Assembly (NCBI RefSeq): GCF_900168015.1
Contig: NZ_FUYR01000001.1
Location: 1,486,943 to 1,550,942, forward strand
Reading direction: 5' to 3'
Origin: Daejeonella lutea
GTDB lineage: Bacteria > Bacteroidota > Bacteroidia > Sphingobacteriales > Sphingobacteriaceae
DNA: 64,000 nt
Shown here: piece after piece, positions 8,251-16,796 of the stretch
Layout of the letters: each line of letters begins with the position of its first letter
Numbering within the stretch: position 1 is the first letter of the stretch
The notes under the pieces: model-generated
What the model was told of the DNA's origin: nothing
The model's input: only the letters and a program-made list of their open reading frames with translations
Databases searched by the model: none
Position numbers and translations under genes: made by a program

Positions 8251-9561
8251 CTAGACTGTCTTAACGTCTTTTGTATCATAGTCATCTATATCAGTAATGT
8301 ACCCGTTCTGAACGAGGAACTCAAACAGGTGTTTGGCTTCTTTTGAAACGGGCATATTTTTAGTGGTTATGATCTGATTGTTGGTTTTATCGAGATAAGG
8401 GTAAGCGTATAATTTCGCTTTTTTACTGAAGAGGTCACTTATGTATGCGAGCAACTCATCGGTATAATTATCGTTATAATTTTCTGAGTTAAAAATATTC
8501 CTCAAGTTGGCAATGTTTGTCGAAATGCCTACACTTTTGGGATTACATCTGGAAAGATACTGAGCAAGTTTATGATTACGTGCAAAATCAGACACAATCA
8601 CATGATTTCCGGTAGCGCATAATTCCTCTGCTCGTTTTGCAAATTTCTCAAGTTCGTCGCTGCCAATTTCCGCAGTGTCATCTAAGAAATTTGTCATAAG
8701 AATCTCAATGAGCACAACGATGTTTTTATCGTCAACTTTCTGGGATCTTTTAAACTGTTCAACCGCGCGGTTGAAAAGGTCGAAATTAGGAGTAGACTTC
8801 TGGCCGAACTTCGTGCGAAGGATCATTACATCCTTTTTGTAAAGGACGTCTTTGGATTGTCTTGCTTCGCCATTAGGGTCGAAGATGGCTGCGCCGGAAA
8901 AGCCTTTGGCAATCAGGTATAAATTGACCAGCCTATCATTTGCGTTTTTAAATTTCGGGCCATTGATACTAATCAGGTCAATCTCCACAGAGCCGACTGA
9001 GAGGTTGTCTACAAGCGATTCAATCATCGTTTGCAGGTCATCGTTATAAAAGTAGGCGGCATATACAAGATTCACACCAAGTACTCCAAGAACGTTCTGT
9101 TGCAGGTTTGAATCGCTGTCAAGTAGTCTAACGTGAAACACGATTTCATGAGGCTCACCTCCGGGCGTCAGTTGAAAGCGTATTCCAAGCCATCCGTGAG
9201 GATCATTTGTTTTATTGAAATTTAACGTAGTTACTGTATCTGCGAAAGCGAAAAAAGTTTTATTTTCATACTGAGGTCCATGCAAGCGCTCAGATAGTAA
9301 CCCGAATTCATGACGAATCATTTTATCAAGCCTGGATTCTGAAACGTACCTTCCAGATTCTTCAGAGCCGTATATTGAGTTACTAAAAACCATGTCGTAT
9401 GCCGACATTGTTTTCGCAATTGTACCTGACGCTGCTCCAGCCGTAAAGAAATTTCTAGCAACTTCCTGCCCTGCTCCAATTTCGGCAAACGTTCCGTAAA
9501 TGGCCTCGTCGAGGTTTATTTTGAGTGCTTTCCTTTTATTTTCTAAAATTTCTCTCGGCAT
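8251..9561 (-). CDS. Conserved protein of unknown function (about 436 residues)
   Basis: The N-terminus NKRKALKINLD is followed by a well-formed globular sequence with YGTFAEIGAGQEVARNFF near residues 22-40 and SGTIAKTMSAYDM near 46-58. I recognise this as a protein widespread in bacteria, but see no motif that gives a reaction. Any database label as a nucleotide adenylyltransferase should be treated with caution, because I see no HxGH or similar motif. No signal peptide or membrane segments; probably cytoplasmic. Its promoter box TAGATTTG ends only 4 bases before the ATG, so the mRNA may be leaderless. It is monocistronic. Confidence 0.85.
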   Translation of the reverse strand: MPREILENKRKALKINLDEAIYGTFAEIGAGQEVARNFFTAGAASGTIAKTMSAYDMVFSNSIYGSEESGRYVSESRLDKMIRHEFGLLSERLHGPQYENKTFFAFADTVTTLNFNKTNDPHGWLGIRFQLTPGGEPHEIVFHVRLLDSDSNLQQNVLGVLGVNLVYAAYFYNDDLQTMIESLVDNLSVGSVEIDLISINGPKFKNANDRLVNLYLIAKGFSGAAIFDPNGEARQSKDVLYKKDVMILRTKFGQKSTPNFDLFNRAVEQFKRSQKVDDKNIVVLIEILMTNFLDDTAEIGSDELEKFAKRAEELCATGNHVIVSDFARNHKLAQYLSRCNPKSVGISTNIANLRNIFNSENYNDNYTDELLAYISDLFSKKAKLYAYPYLDKTNNQIITTKNMPVSKEAKHLFEFLVQNGYITDIDDYDTKDVKTV

Positions 9562-9565
9562 GGCG

Positions 9566-9573
9566 CAAATCTA
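9566..9573 (-). promoter_or_regulatory. -7 promoter box abutting the start of the 436-residue protein gene
   Basis: The minus strand reads TAGATTTG, a full TAnnTTTG match. Only 4 bases separate it from the ATG at 9561, which would place the transcription start at or next to the start codon. Confidence 0.55.
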
Positions 9574-9609
9574 CAATTTTTGATTTGACAGGATAAATAA
9601 AAAAGAAAA

Positions 9610-9633
9610 GGCGGCCTGAAAACAGACCGCCTA
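9610..9633 (-). terminator. Intrinsic terminator downstream of hsp20
   Basis: On the minus strand GGCGGTCTG pairs with CAGGCCGCC across a TTTT loop, and is followed by TTTTCTTTTTTATTT. It lies 27 bases after the hsp20 stop. Confidence 0.85.
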
Positions 9634-9659
9634 TCTAATCAACAAACCTAAACCTAAAC

Positions 9660-10109
9660 TTATTTAACTGAAATTTCTCTTGCCTGAATTTTAGCTTCTT
9701 CCTTTTTGGCAATTGTTACAAATAAAACACCGTCCGTATATTCGGCCTGAATATTGGCTTGATCAGCCGCCTCTGGAAGAGTAAATGTTCTGGTGAATGA
9801 ATTGTAGTTAAACTCTTTCCTATTATATTTTCTTATCACCGCTTCTTCAGTAGTTTCTACCTTTTTATCAGTAGATATCGTCAACTGATCCTTTTCAACG
9901 TTAATTTTGAAATCATCTTTTTTCAGGCCTGGTGTAGCAAGTTCAATTTGAAACTCATTATCCGTTTCCCCTATGTTAACTGCAGGAACACGGGAAATTA
10001 AACTTTTAGACAGATAGGGTTCAGGATTGAACAGTGATCCAAAAATATCTGAATAAGGTGTTTTTAAAGCGTTATTTTTTTGTCCGTTTGTGAATTTTAC
10101 TAAAGTCAT
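9660..10109 (-). CDS. Hsp20/alpha-crystallin family small heat shock protein
   Basis: The start at ATG 10109 gives 149 residues and is preceded by a clear Shine-Dalgarno GGAGGATAT, rare in this window; the frame is open further upstream, but without such a signal. The alpha-crystallin domain begins around VPAVNIGETDNEFQIELATPG and ends with a GVLFVTIAKKE strand, matching the family beta-sandwich. The holdase binds unfolding proteins under heat or other stress and oligomerises. It is divergent from the thioesterase gene, with a short perfect inverted repeat in the shared region. A strong terminator follows. Confidence 0.93.
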   Translation of the reverse strand: MTLVKFTNGQKNNALKTPYSDIFGSLFNPEPYLSKSLISRVPAVNIGETDNEFQIELATPGLKKDDFKINVEKDQLTISTDKKVETTEEAVIRKYNRKEFNYNSFTRTFTLPEAADQANIQAEYTDGVLFVTIAKKEEAKIQAREISVK

Positions 10110-10202
10110 TTTTATATCCTCCAAATTGTTAGTAATTATTTTCGAGATGGGAGAACAATAGATATACCATCGTGTTATCACTAAAGAATACGAGGGTATT
10201 TG

Positions 10203-10217
10203 ATGCCAAATTGGCAT
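10203..10217. promoter_or_regulatory. Short perfect inverted repeat between hsp20 and thioesterase
   Basis: ATGCCAAATTGGCAT is a perfect palindrome around a single central base, located in the divergent region between the two starts (10109 and 10247). It could be an operator. Its length is modest and chance cannot be excluded. Confidence 0.3.
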
Positions 10218-10246
10218 TATTTAAAAAATATATACGACAGAACGGC

Positions 10247-10696
10247 ATGTGCACTATAGACGGCTACAATTATAAGACATCAATTCCAATTCGATTTGCT
10301 GATATTGACGCATTCGGCCATGTGAATAATGCAACCTATTTAACTTATTTTGAGATTGCACGTTCTATTTATTGGAAAGAAATTATTCGGTGGGACTGGA
10401 AACAGGTTGGAATTATCGTCAGAAAATCTGAAATAGAATATTTAAAACCAATAACACTTCATGATGAGATCTATGCTTACGTCAGAACTTCACGAATTGG
10501 TAATAGTAGTTTCGACGTTGAATATATCCTTGTGAAAAAGGTAAATGGGAAAGAGGAGATTTGCACAACTGGCTTAACCAGTTGCGTTACTTATGATTAC
10601 AATCAAAGTAAAACAGTCGCTATTCCTGCATACCAGAGAAATAAAATGAAGGAATTCGAGGCGATTAATGTTCTATCCCCAGAATTTCAGGCTTAG
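10247..10696 (+). CDS. Acyl-CoA thioesterase (4HBT / YbgC-FadM type hotdog fold)
   Basis: Starting at ATG 10247 the protein has 149 residues, the usual 4-hydroxybenzoyl-CoA thioesterase-like length. Near the N-terminus, RFADIDAFGHVNNATYLTYFE holds the catalytic aspartate and the HVNN turn of the YbgC/FadM group. It should hydrolyse acyl-CoA thioesters in the cytoplasm; the acyl group is unknown. The open frame extends upstream to 10172 but that stretch does not look like the family. The 3' end overlaps the convergent MgtC gene by 32 bases. Confidence 0.85.
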   Translation: MCTIDGYNYKTSIPIRFADIDAFGHVNNATYLTYFEIARSIYWKEIIRWDWKQVGIIVRKSEIEYLKPITLHDEIYAYVRTSRIGNSSFDVEYILVKKVNGKEEICTTGLTSCVTYDYNQSKTVAIPAYQRNKMKEFEAINVLSPEFQA

Positions 10697-11297
10697 AAAC
10701 GAGTCTTTCAGTAAGGGCGTGGAAGTGCCTTTTATTTCCCCTGACTTCGAAATTAACCATCAAACGATTATGAGATTTAGATAAGTGGCCAACAGTTGCA
10801 TTGAGCTTCTCTTCCTCAACCAAGTCTTTGATCCAATCTATATTTTCTAGTTTATCATCCACAAAAGTGATACGATAGGTCCGTTTGTGGTTTACAAAAT
10901 CGATCAAAGCCTCCAATTTGGCAAAACCGCCGAGCACCACCAGAACTATAAACGAAAGAAGAAATCCCATTTTGTATTCTTCTACACCGATAACCATTCC
11001 AATGGCCGCAGAAATCCAAATAACTGCCGCCGTTGTTAATCCCTTGACATTAAAGTTCTCTTTGAAAATAACACCTGCTCCGATGAAACCAATTCCGGTA
11101 ATAATATTCGCAGCCACGCGATCATCACTCCCCCCAATACGTTGAGAAATCATAGTGAAGATTGTCGAACCCAGACAGATTAAAACTATTGTTCGTAATC
11201 CAGCAGACTTGTTCTGGTACTCGCGCTCAACACCTAGTAGGGCACCGCATAGAACGGAAGCAAGCATTGTGGTTAGATCGTTCGAATGTACTTCCAT
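10665..11297 (-). CDS. MgtC/SapB family membrane protein
   Basis: A 210-residue protein with four or five N-terminal membrane segments and a soluble C-terminal domain from about residue 135. GALLGVEREYQNKSAGLRT at residues 18-36 is the MgtC/SapB family signature, and GIGFIGAGVIFKE follows. Family members are linked to Mg2+ homeostasis and inhibition of the F-type ATPase in intracellular pathogens; the role in a free-living Bacteroidota species is uncertain. It starts 2 bases after the stop of the FAD oxidoreductase, making it the third gene of a tight operon with folB. Confidence 0.88.
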   Translation of the reverse strand: MEVHSNDLTTMLASVLCGALLGVEREYQNKSAGLRTIVLICLGSTIFTMISQRIGGSDDRVAANIITGIGFIGAGVIFKENFNVKGLTTAAVIWISAAIGMVIGVEEYKMGFLLSFIVLVVLGGFAKLEALIDFVNHKRTYRITFVDDKLENIDWIKDLVEEEKLNATVGHLSKSHNRLMVNFEVRGNKRHFHALTERLVSKPEILGIEH

Positions 11298-11299
11298 CT

Positions 11300-12697
11300 T
11301 TAAAATATTTTACCAGGGTTGAGTATTCCTTTCGGGTCAAATACATTTTTAATGCCGCGCATAAGGTTTAAATTAACCGTTGAATATTTAATATCCATAA
11401 ACTCCCGTTGCACCAGCCCTATCCCATGTTCCCCTGAAATGGTTCCACCGAGCGAAACAGTAAGCTCGAATATTTCACGGATGCCATCTTTTAGCTTGTT
11501 ATTCCAATCGAAATCGGTCATGTTTCCTTTTATGATATTAACATGCAAATTTCCATCGCCAGCATGACCATAACATACAGAATCAAAACCAAATTGCAAA
11601 CCTATAAGTTTTATTCCAGAAATTAGCTTCGGCAGTTCGGCCCGGGGGACAACTGTATCTTCCTCTTTGTAAATTGAATTTGATTTCACCGAAAGGGGCA
11701 TATTCCTCCTCAATCTCCAAATTGCTTCCTTTTGCGCTGAAGTATCTGCCAGTAGAACATCAGAACAACCGTGAGATTCAAGCACGGTGTTAATCTTCTC
11801 GGCCTCAGTTAATAATAAATTCGAATCATGGCCATCTACCTCAATCATAAGGAATGCATCTACTTCAGGCTTCAAATCAAATTGAAAATGGTCGTATTCT
11901 ATCACCCATTCCACTCCCCGCCGCTCCATAAACTCCAGGCATGATGGAGTTATACCCGTCCTGAATATTGATGAAACTGCAGCACAAGCTGACTCACTAT
12001 TTGGGAAAGAAGCGAGCATCACTAGATTTTGGGTGGGGATCGGAAGTAATTTCAAAACAACTTTGGTAATAATACCGAGTGTACCTTCCGACCCGATCAT
12101 CAGTTGAGTTAAATTATATCCGGATGCATATTTGAGTGTATTTGCGCCGGTCCAGATGATCTCACCGTTAGGCAACACGACTTCCAAATTCAACACATAT
12201 TCCTTTATTGTGCCATATTTAACGGCCCTGGGCCCACCACTTCCATGCGAAACATTTCCTCCTATAAAACAAGAACCTTTGCTGGATGGATCTACGGGAT
12301 AGAAGAGTCCGTGTTCGACTGCTGCGTTCATAAAAACTTCAGTAATTACACCTGACTCGAGAGTAGCCTGCAAGTTCCGCTGATCAATTTCGATGATCTT
12401 ATTTAGTTTCTCAGTTGAAATAACCAATCCCTGTAAAACAGGCAACGCACCGCCGCTGAGGCCAGTGCCGGCACCTCTGGGCGTAACGGGAATCAAATGT
12501 TCGCTGCACAACTTTAATAGATCAGATATCTGAGCAGCACTGACGGGGCTCACTGCGACCTGAGGAAAAAAGACAAGGTCTTCGGTTTCGTCATGAGCAT
12601 ATTTTTGAAGCTGCTCCGGAGTGGTGAATATATTTTCAGGTCCAACTATTTCGGTGAATCGCTCCAGCAAGTAATTTGAAATCTTATTAAAGGCCAT
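11300..12697 (-). CDS. FAD-binding oxidoreductase (GlcD / D-lactate dehydrogenase type)
   Basis: A 465-residue flavoprotein of the glycolate oxidase GlcD family. The PCMH-type FAD domain shows PRGAGTGLSGGALP near residue 74, then DPSSKGSCFIGGNVSHGSGG and IGSEGTLGIITKV. The C-terminal FAD-oxidase domain has CYGHAGDGNLHVNI and SGEHGIGLVQREFM. It oxidises a 2-hydroxy acid such as glycolate or D-lactate and passes electrons to the respiratory chain or another acceptor. No GlcE/GlcF partner lies nearby, so a single-subunit D-lactate or D-2-hydroxyacid dehydrogenase is likely. It begins one base after the folB stop. Confidence 0.9.
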   Translation of the reverse strand: MAFNKISNYLLERFTEIVGPENIFTTPEQLQKYAHDETEDLVFFPQVAVSPVSAAQISDLLKLCSEHLIPVTPRGAGTGLSGGALPVLQGLVISTEKLNKIIEIDQRNLQATLESGVITEVFMNAAVEHGLFYPVDPSSKGSCFIGGNVSHGSGGPRAVKYGTIKEYVLNLEVVLPNGEIIWTGANTLKYASGYNLTQLMIGSEGTLGIITKVVLKLLPIPTQNLVMLASFPNSESACAAVSSIFRTGITPSCLEFMERRGVEWVIEYDHFQFDLKPEVDAFLMIEVDGHDSNLLLTEAEKINTVLESHGCSDVLLADTSAQKEAIWRLRRNMPLSVKSNSIYKEEDTVVPRAELPKLISGIKLIGLQFGFDSVCYGHAGDGNLHVNIIKGNMTDFDWNNKLKDGIREIFELTVSLGGTISGEHGIGLVQREFMDIKYSTVNLNLMRGIKNVFDPKGILNPGKIF

Positions 12698-12698
12698 T

Positions 12699-13064
12699 TT
12701 AGCGACTATAGGTTAGTTCAATGGTCGAGTTCTTCACTTCGCCACCTAAGAGAGGATGCATCTTACGAATACGGACACGTATGGCTTTAACCGCTAAATA
12801 CTCATGTCGGATTTGTTCCAGAATGCTATGTGCAACTGTTTCAAGGAGCTTTCGTGGAATTTTCATTTCGTCAGCAACAATCTTGAACAACTTTTCATAA
12901 TTCACAGTATTGGAAATCTCGTCCTCTCCAGATGAAAAAACTTCGAGCTCGGTATCTATATCAACGATAAATTCGGTGCCTAACACTTGTTCTTCAGGAT
13001 AAAATCCATGGTAAGCAAAAAAACGAACCTCCTCCAGACTAACTTTTTGCTTTATCATTCCCAT
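12699..13064 (-). CDS. folB: Dihydroneopterin aldolase
   Basis: A protein of about 121 residues from ATG 13064 (an ATG two codons later, at 13058, is equally possible). VSLEEVRFFAYHGFYPEEQ is the FolB substrate-pocket signature, with the conserved glutamate and tyrosine. It converts 7,8-dihydroneopterin to 6-hydroxymethyl-dihydropterin and glycolaldehyde in folate synthesis. It heads the operon with the FAD oxidoreductase and MgtC genes. A link between glycolaldehyde release and a downstream glycolate-type oxidase is suggestive, but is only inference. Confidence 0.9.
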   Translation of the reverse strand: MGMIKQKVSLEEVRFFAYHGFYPEEQVLGTEFIVDIDTELEVFSSGEDEISNTVNYEKLFKIVADEMKIPRKLLETVAHSILEQIRHEYLAVKAIRVRIRKMHPLLGGEVKNSTIELTYSR

Positions 13065-13132
13065 AAACAAAAATAAAGTATTTTGAGCATAGTGTTTCCT
13101 TTCATTATATTGGTTTCACCAAAATCTTAAAC

Positions 13133-13897
13133 ATGAAAAAAACCTTCTGTTTTACCGCATCCTTCCTGTTAGCGGCTCAACTAGTTAGCGCTCAAGGCGG
13201 AAATCCAAAAGACACGGAAGTATGGAGTCCAGTACCTAAGATAATATCAACTCCGGTGGATTTGCAGGTAGCACCAGCAGATGCGATCGTTTTGTTTGAC
13301 GGCAAAAACCTGGATGAATGGGTAACCGTTAAAGATAAGTCGGCTGCAAAGTGGACGGTCGCGGACAATATTTTCACCGTTAAAAAGGGAACAGGGAATA
13401 TTCAAACTAAAAGATCCTTTAATAATTATCAACTTCATATTGAGTGGAAGATACCTGCAAATATTACGGGGGAAGGACAGGCTCGGGGGAACAGCGGTGT
13501 ATTTCTTGCATCAACCGGGACAGGCGATGGCGGGTATGAATTGCAAGTTCTAGATTCTTACAATAATGTCACGTATAGTAACGGGCAAGCTGGAAGTATC
13601 TACAAACAATATATCCCTCTGGTGAACGCATCCAGAAAGCCTGGGGAATGGCAGACGTACGACGTAGTTTGGATGGCACCCGTGTTTAATGAAGACGGGT
13701 CCATTAAAACTCCAGCCAGAGTTACTGTTCTGCATAATGGCGTTCTTATACAAAACAATATTGAGCTTAAAGGTGAGACTGCTTACATCGGGCCGCCAGT
13801 ATATAAAAAACATGGACCTTCACCGATTAAATTACAGGACCATGGAGATCCTAGTCCTGCGATAAGTTTCAGGAATATTTGGGTAAGAGAGCTTTAG
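13133..13897 (+). CDS. Secreted DUF1080 domain protein (3-keto-disaccharide hydrolase-like)
   Basis: A 254-residue protein with a signal peptide (KKTFCFTASFLLAAQLVSA, cleaved before QGG). The rest is a DUF1080 concanavalin-like jelly roll: ALFDGKNL-type opening (here IVLFDGKNLDEW), the strand HIEWKIP, then RGNSGVFL and GYELQVLDSY, and a C-terminal FRNIWVREL strand. Several characterised members hydrolyse 3-keto-glycosides or bind glycans in the periplasm. Activity here is inferred. No adjacent glycan-utilisation genes (SusC/D) are present. Confidence 0.88.
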   Translation: MKKTFCFTASFLLAAQLVSAQGGNPKDTEVWSPVPKIISTPVDLQVAPADAIVLFDGKNLDEWVTVKDKSAAKWTVADNIFTVKKGTGNIQTKRSFNNYQLHIEWKIPANITGEGQARGNSGVFLASTGTGDGGYELQVLDSYNNVTYSNGQAGSIYKQYIPLVNASRKPGEWQTYDVVWMAPVFNEDGSIKTPARVTVLHNGVLIQNNIELKGETAYIGPPVYKKHGPSPIKLQDHGDPSPAISFRNIWVREL

Positions 13898-13940
13898 ACC
13901 AGCTCACATGTACAGGCAAATTATTGTTTGCCCGGACAGC

Positions 13941-14264
13941 TCACAGCACCTGCAATTCAAGTGTGATTTTCTCGTCGGGATTTCCAAATACAAAAGGTGC
14001 AACCGGTACTTTGACCTGAGCGGCTTCGAATACCCGCGGAGCATCAATGGCATCGCCCCACACAAAGGGTGCGACCGCAACTTTCATATTTTTCTTTAAA
14101 GGAGTAGTTACTTCAATAGTAACATTCTCCCCGGGATTACCCCATACGAAGGGGGCAACTGCTACATTCTGAGTTTTATTATTTCTATTATTTTTGATTT
14201 CATCTGCGTGTATTGCAGAAGAAAGAAGGACTAATGCTGAGACTAAGGTGATGATGTGTTTCAT
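13941..14264 (-). CDS. Secreted VAPFVWG-repeat protein, copy A (unknown function)
   Basis: A 107-residue protein with a clear signal peptide (residues 1-20, ending AIHA). The mature part is three repeats of a heptad VAPFV[WF]G at residues 36-42, 64-70 and 88-94, each followed by a turn such as NPGE, DAID or NPDE and then a beta-prone segment. A paralogue with the same plan and four repeats lies at 21023-21427. No known domain is recognised. The proline-glycine spacing suggests short exported beta hairpins. A TATTTTTG promoter box lies 19 bases upstream of the ATG. Confidence 0.8.
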   Translation of the reverse strand: MKHIITLVSALVLLSSAIHADEIKNNRNNKTQNVAVAPFVWGNPGENVTIEVTTPLKKNMKVAVAPFVWGDAIDAPRVFEAAQVKVPVAPFVFGNPDEKITLELQVL

Positions 14265-14283
14265 GATATGTTGTTTGGTTGAT

Positions 14284-14291
14284 CAAAAATA
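14284..14291 (-). promoter_or_regulatory. -7 promoter box of VAPFVWG protein A
   Basis: The minus strand reads TATTTTTG, matching TAnnTTTG, 19 bases before the ATG at 14264. The leader that follows (GATCAACCAAACAA) resembles that of the paralogue. Confidence 0.5.
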
Positions 14292-14447
14292 TATCAACTT
14301 GATGGGCAGGCGAATGCAAATTAGGTTAAGCTGGTCGGTTACTCGGTAAAACACATGATTAAACCGGCAAAGTTATTTTTGATCAACGGATTAATACCAA
14401 AACCATTTCATTACTAGAATGTTGATAAGGTCTAAAGGACCTATATT

Positions 14448-15218
14448 ATGAGAGCAATTTGGAAAGGTTCAATAGGTTTTGGCCTTGTAAACATCCCCAT
14501 AAAACTATACTCAGCAGTGCAAAACAGCAGTCTGGACATGGATATGCTGGACGGAAGAGATCATTCAAGAATTAAATTCCAACGCATAAACGAGAAGACC
14601 CGCAAAGAAGTTCCTTACGAAAAAATCGTCAAGGGTTATGCGATAAACGACGATTATGTTATTCTAGACGATCAGGATTTCGAAGATGCAAGTCCTAAGA
14701 AAACTAAGATGATAGAACTAGAAAACTTCGTGGGAATAGACGAAATAAACCCAATCTATTACGAAACATCTTACTACTCCGAACCGGAAACACAGGGTAG
14801 AAAAGCATATGCCTTACTGCTGCAGGCACTTTTAAAATCAAAGAAAGCCGGGATTGGCCGCTTTGTGTTACGAAGCACTGAAAACCTCTGCGTTCTACAT
14901 GCGCTTGATAAAGTAATCGTGATAAGCAAGATCCGCTTTGCTGAGGAGATTAGGTCTACAGAAGAGATCCTTACCCCCACGGATATTAACATCAATAAAA
15001 AAGAACTCGATGTTGGCTTGGCTCTTATAGACCAATATACTTCGAAATTCAAGATCGACCAGTTTAAGGACGAATACACAAGTGACCTCCTAAAAATCAT
15101 TAAAGCGAAGGCAAAAGGAAAACGCCCTTCTATCAAAAAACTCAAGCCTGAAAAAGCATCAAGCGACGATTTATACTCTCAATTAATGGAGAGCCTAAGC
15201 TCAAGAAAAGGAGCCTAA
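14448..15218 (+). CDS. ku: Non-homologous end joining protein Ku
   Basis: A 256-residue bacterial Ku, with the N-terminal family signature AIWKGSIGFGLVNIPIKLY and a beta-barrel core containing YYETSYYSEPE. Homodimeric Ku encircles broken DNA ends and recruits ligase LigD. A Lys-rich C-terminal tail (IIKAKAKGKRPSIKKLK) fits the DNA-binding extension seen in other bacterial Ku proteins. No ligD gene is adjacent, so the partner must lie elsewhere if the pathway is complete. A small hairpin (AGGTC-taaa-GGACCT) sits just before the start. Confidence 0.94.
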   Translation: MRAIWKGSIGFGLVNIPIKLYSAVQNSSLDMDMLDGRDHSRIKFQRINEKTRKEVPYEKIVKGYAINDDYVILDDQDFEDASPKKTKMIELENFVGIDEINPIYYETSYYSEPETQGRKAYALLLQALLKSKKAGIGRFVLRSTENLCVLHALDKVIVISKIRFAEEIRSTEEILTPTDININKKELDVGLALIDQYTSKFKIDQFKDEYTSDLLKIIKAKAKGKRPSIKKLKPEKASSDDLYSQLMESLSSRKGA

Positions 15219-15258
15219 TTAAAAACTAACCAATTATAAACTACAATACAAAATCATC

Positions 15259-16710
15259 ATGAAAAGATATATTTTATTTGGGCTCATATCCAGTTCGCTA
15301 TTCCTGGTAAATGCTTGTGCAGTAAACCCCGTAACAGGCAAAAAACAAATTGTGCTGATGTCAGAAGCGCAGGAAATTGCGATGGGTAAGGAGGCTGACC
15401 CTCAAATTATTGCACAATACGGCTTATATGACGACAAGAACCTGCAGGCATTTATAACTGAGAAGGGCAAAGCAATGGCCGCGGTCTCCCATCGCCCAAA
15501 TCTCCAATATGAATTCAAGATAGTTGATTCAGATGTGGTTAACGCATTTGCTGTACCCGGAGGATATGTTTATTTCACCAGGGGTATTATGGCCCACTTT
15601 AATAATGAAGCAGAATTTGCCGGTGTACTTGGGCATGAAATAGGCCATATTACAGCACGTCATACTGTATCGCAACAAACAAAGGCCGTTCTCGGGCAGG
15701 TAGGATTGATTGGTAGCATGATCCTCGTCCCTCAACTTGGTGAATTTGCAGAACCACTTTCGCAGGGCTTGGGTGTCCTGTTCCTGAAATTTGGCCGGGA
15801 TGCTGAGCGGCAATCGGACGACCTTGGAGTTGAGTACTCATCAAAAATTGGTTATGATGCACAGGAAATGGCTGGTTTCTTCAATACTCTTGAAAGAAAA
15901 AGTGCCGGAACGGGCAGCTCAGAACTACCTGACTTTTTATCAACCCATCCTAATCCTGCAGACCGAAACGTTGCTGTAAATAATTTGTCAGTGGAATGGA
16001 AGAAAAAACTAAACTTAACTAATCCTCAAGTCAACCGTGATAGCTATCTCCGAAAGATTGATGGGATAATTTATGGAGAAGATCCTAAAGGCGGCTATTT
16101 GGAAAATAATGCATTTTACCATCCTGTATTAAAGTTCCAATTTGCTGTGCCACAGAACTGGAATTATGAAAACACACCTCAGCGGGTTCAAATGGCTCCA
16201 AAAGATGGAAAGGCATTAATGATGATGACTCTTTCTCCTGGGAAAACCCTTGAAGAGGCTGCAAACGGGGTTGTTCAGCAAAACAATTTACAAGTACTCG
16301 AATCAAACAGAGTAAGTGTTAATGGTTTGAATGCAATTTACATGGTGGCAGACGTTAAACCTCAGCAGCAAGGTCAGGCTTCAACAGCAAGAACAATGAC
16401 TTACCTAATTGAATATGGAGGAAATATCTATATGATATTGGGTGCTTCATCACCTAACGACTTTAATAACTATGCTCAATACTTTTCACAAAGCATGAAA
16501 AGCTTCCGTCAGCTTACTGACGCGCAAAAGATTAACAAGCTGGCTGATAGGGTTAGAATCAAATCTGTGAAGCAGACTGGCACATTACAGCAAGCCCTTG
16601 TTAGTTACAGTGTACCACAAAATAAGCTTGAAGAAGTTTCTATTTTGAATGGCATGAACTTAACCGACCGGGTAACACAGGGTTCTCTTATTAAGGTGAT
16701 CGCCCAATAG
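15259..16710 (+). CDS. M48 family metalloprotease, lipoprotein
   Basis: A 483-residue protein with a lipoprotein signal: the lipobox VNAC puts the lipidated cysteine at residue 19. The M48 domain shows GHEIGHITARHT, the HExxH zinc site, with the third ligand glutamate in AERQSDDLGVEY. This matches BepA/LoiP-like periplasmic proteases. From about residue 260 a second, PsbP-like region follows, and the last 50 residues resemble a LysM-like module (YSVPQNKLEEVSILNGM). It is probably anchored in the outer or inner membrane, where it handles misfolded envelope proteins. A strong terminator follows. Confidence 0.9.
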   Translation: MKRYILFGLISSSLFLVNACAVNPVTGKKQIVLMSEAQEIAMGKEADPQIIAQYGLYDDKNLQAFITEKGKAMAAVSHRPNLQYEFKIVDSDVVNAFAVPGGYVYFTRGIMAHFNNEAEFAGVLGHEIGHITARHTVSQQTKAVLGQVGLIGSMILVPQLGEFAEPLSQGLGVLFLKFGRDAERQSDDLGVEYSSKIGYDAQEMAGFFNTLERKSAGTGSSELPDFLSTHPNPADRNVAVNNLSVEWKKKLNLTNPQVNRDSYLRKIDGIIYGEDPKGGYLENNAFYHPVLKFQFAVPQNWNYENTPQRVQMAPKDGKALMMMTLSPGKTLEEAANGVVQQNNLQVLESNRVSVNGLNAIYMVADVKPQQQGQASTARTMTYLIEYGGNIYMILGASSPNDFNNYAQYFSQSMKSFRQLTDAQKINKLADRVRIKSVKQTGTLQQALVSYSVPQNKLEEVSILNGMNLTDRVTQGSLIKVIAQ

Positions 16711-16727
16711 GCCAAAAATGTCAAAGG

Positions 16728-16766
16728 AAAGCCCCGATATCATATCTGATACGGGGCTTTCTTTTT
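16728..16766 (+). terminator. Intrinsic terminator after the M48 protease gene
   Basis: AAAGCCCCGATATC pairs with GATACGGGGCTTT (one bulged base) and is followed by CTTTTT. It lies 18 bases after the stop at 16710. Confidence 0.9.
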
Positions 16767-16796
16767 GAAGTTAGATTCGGTTTACACAACTAAGAC

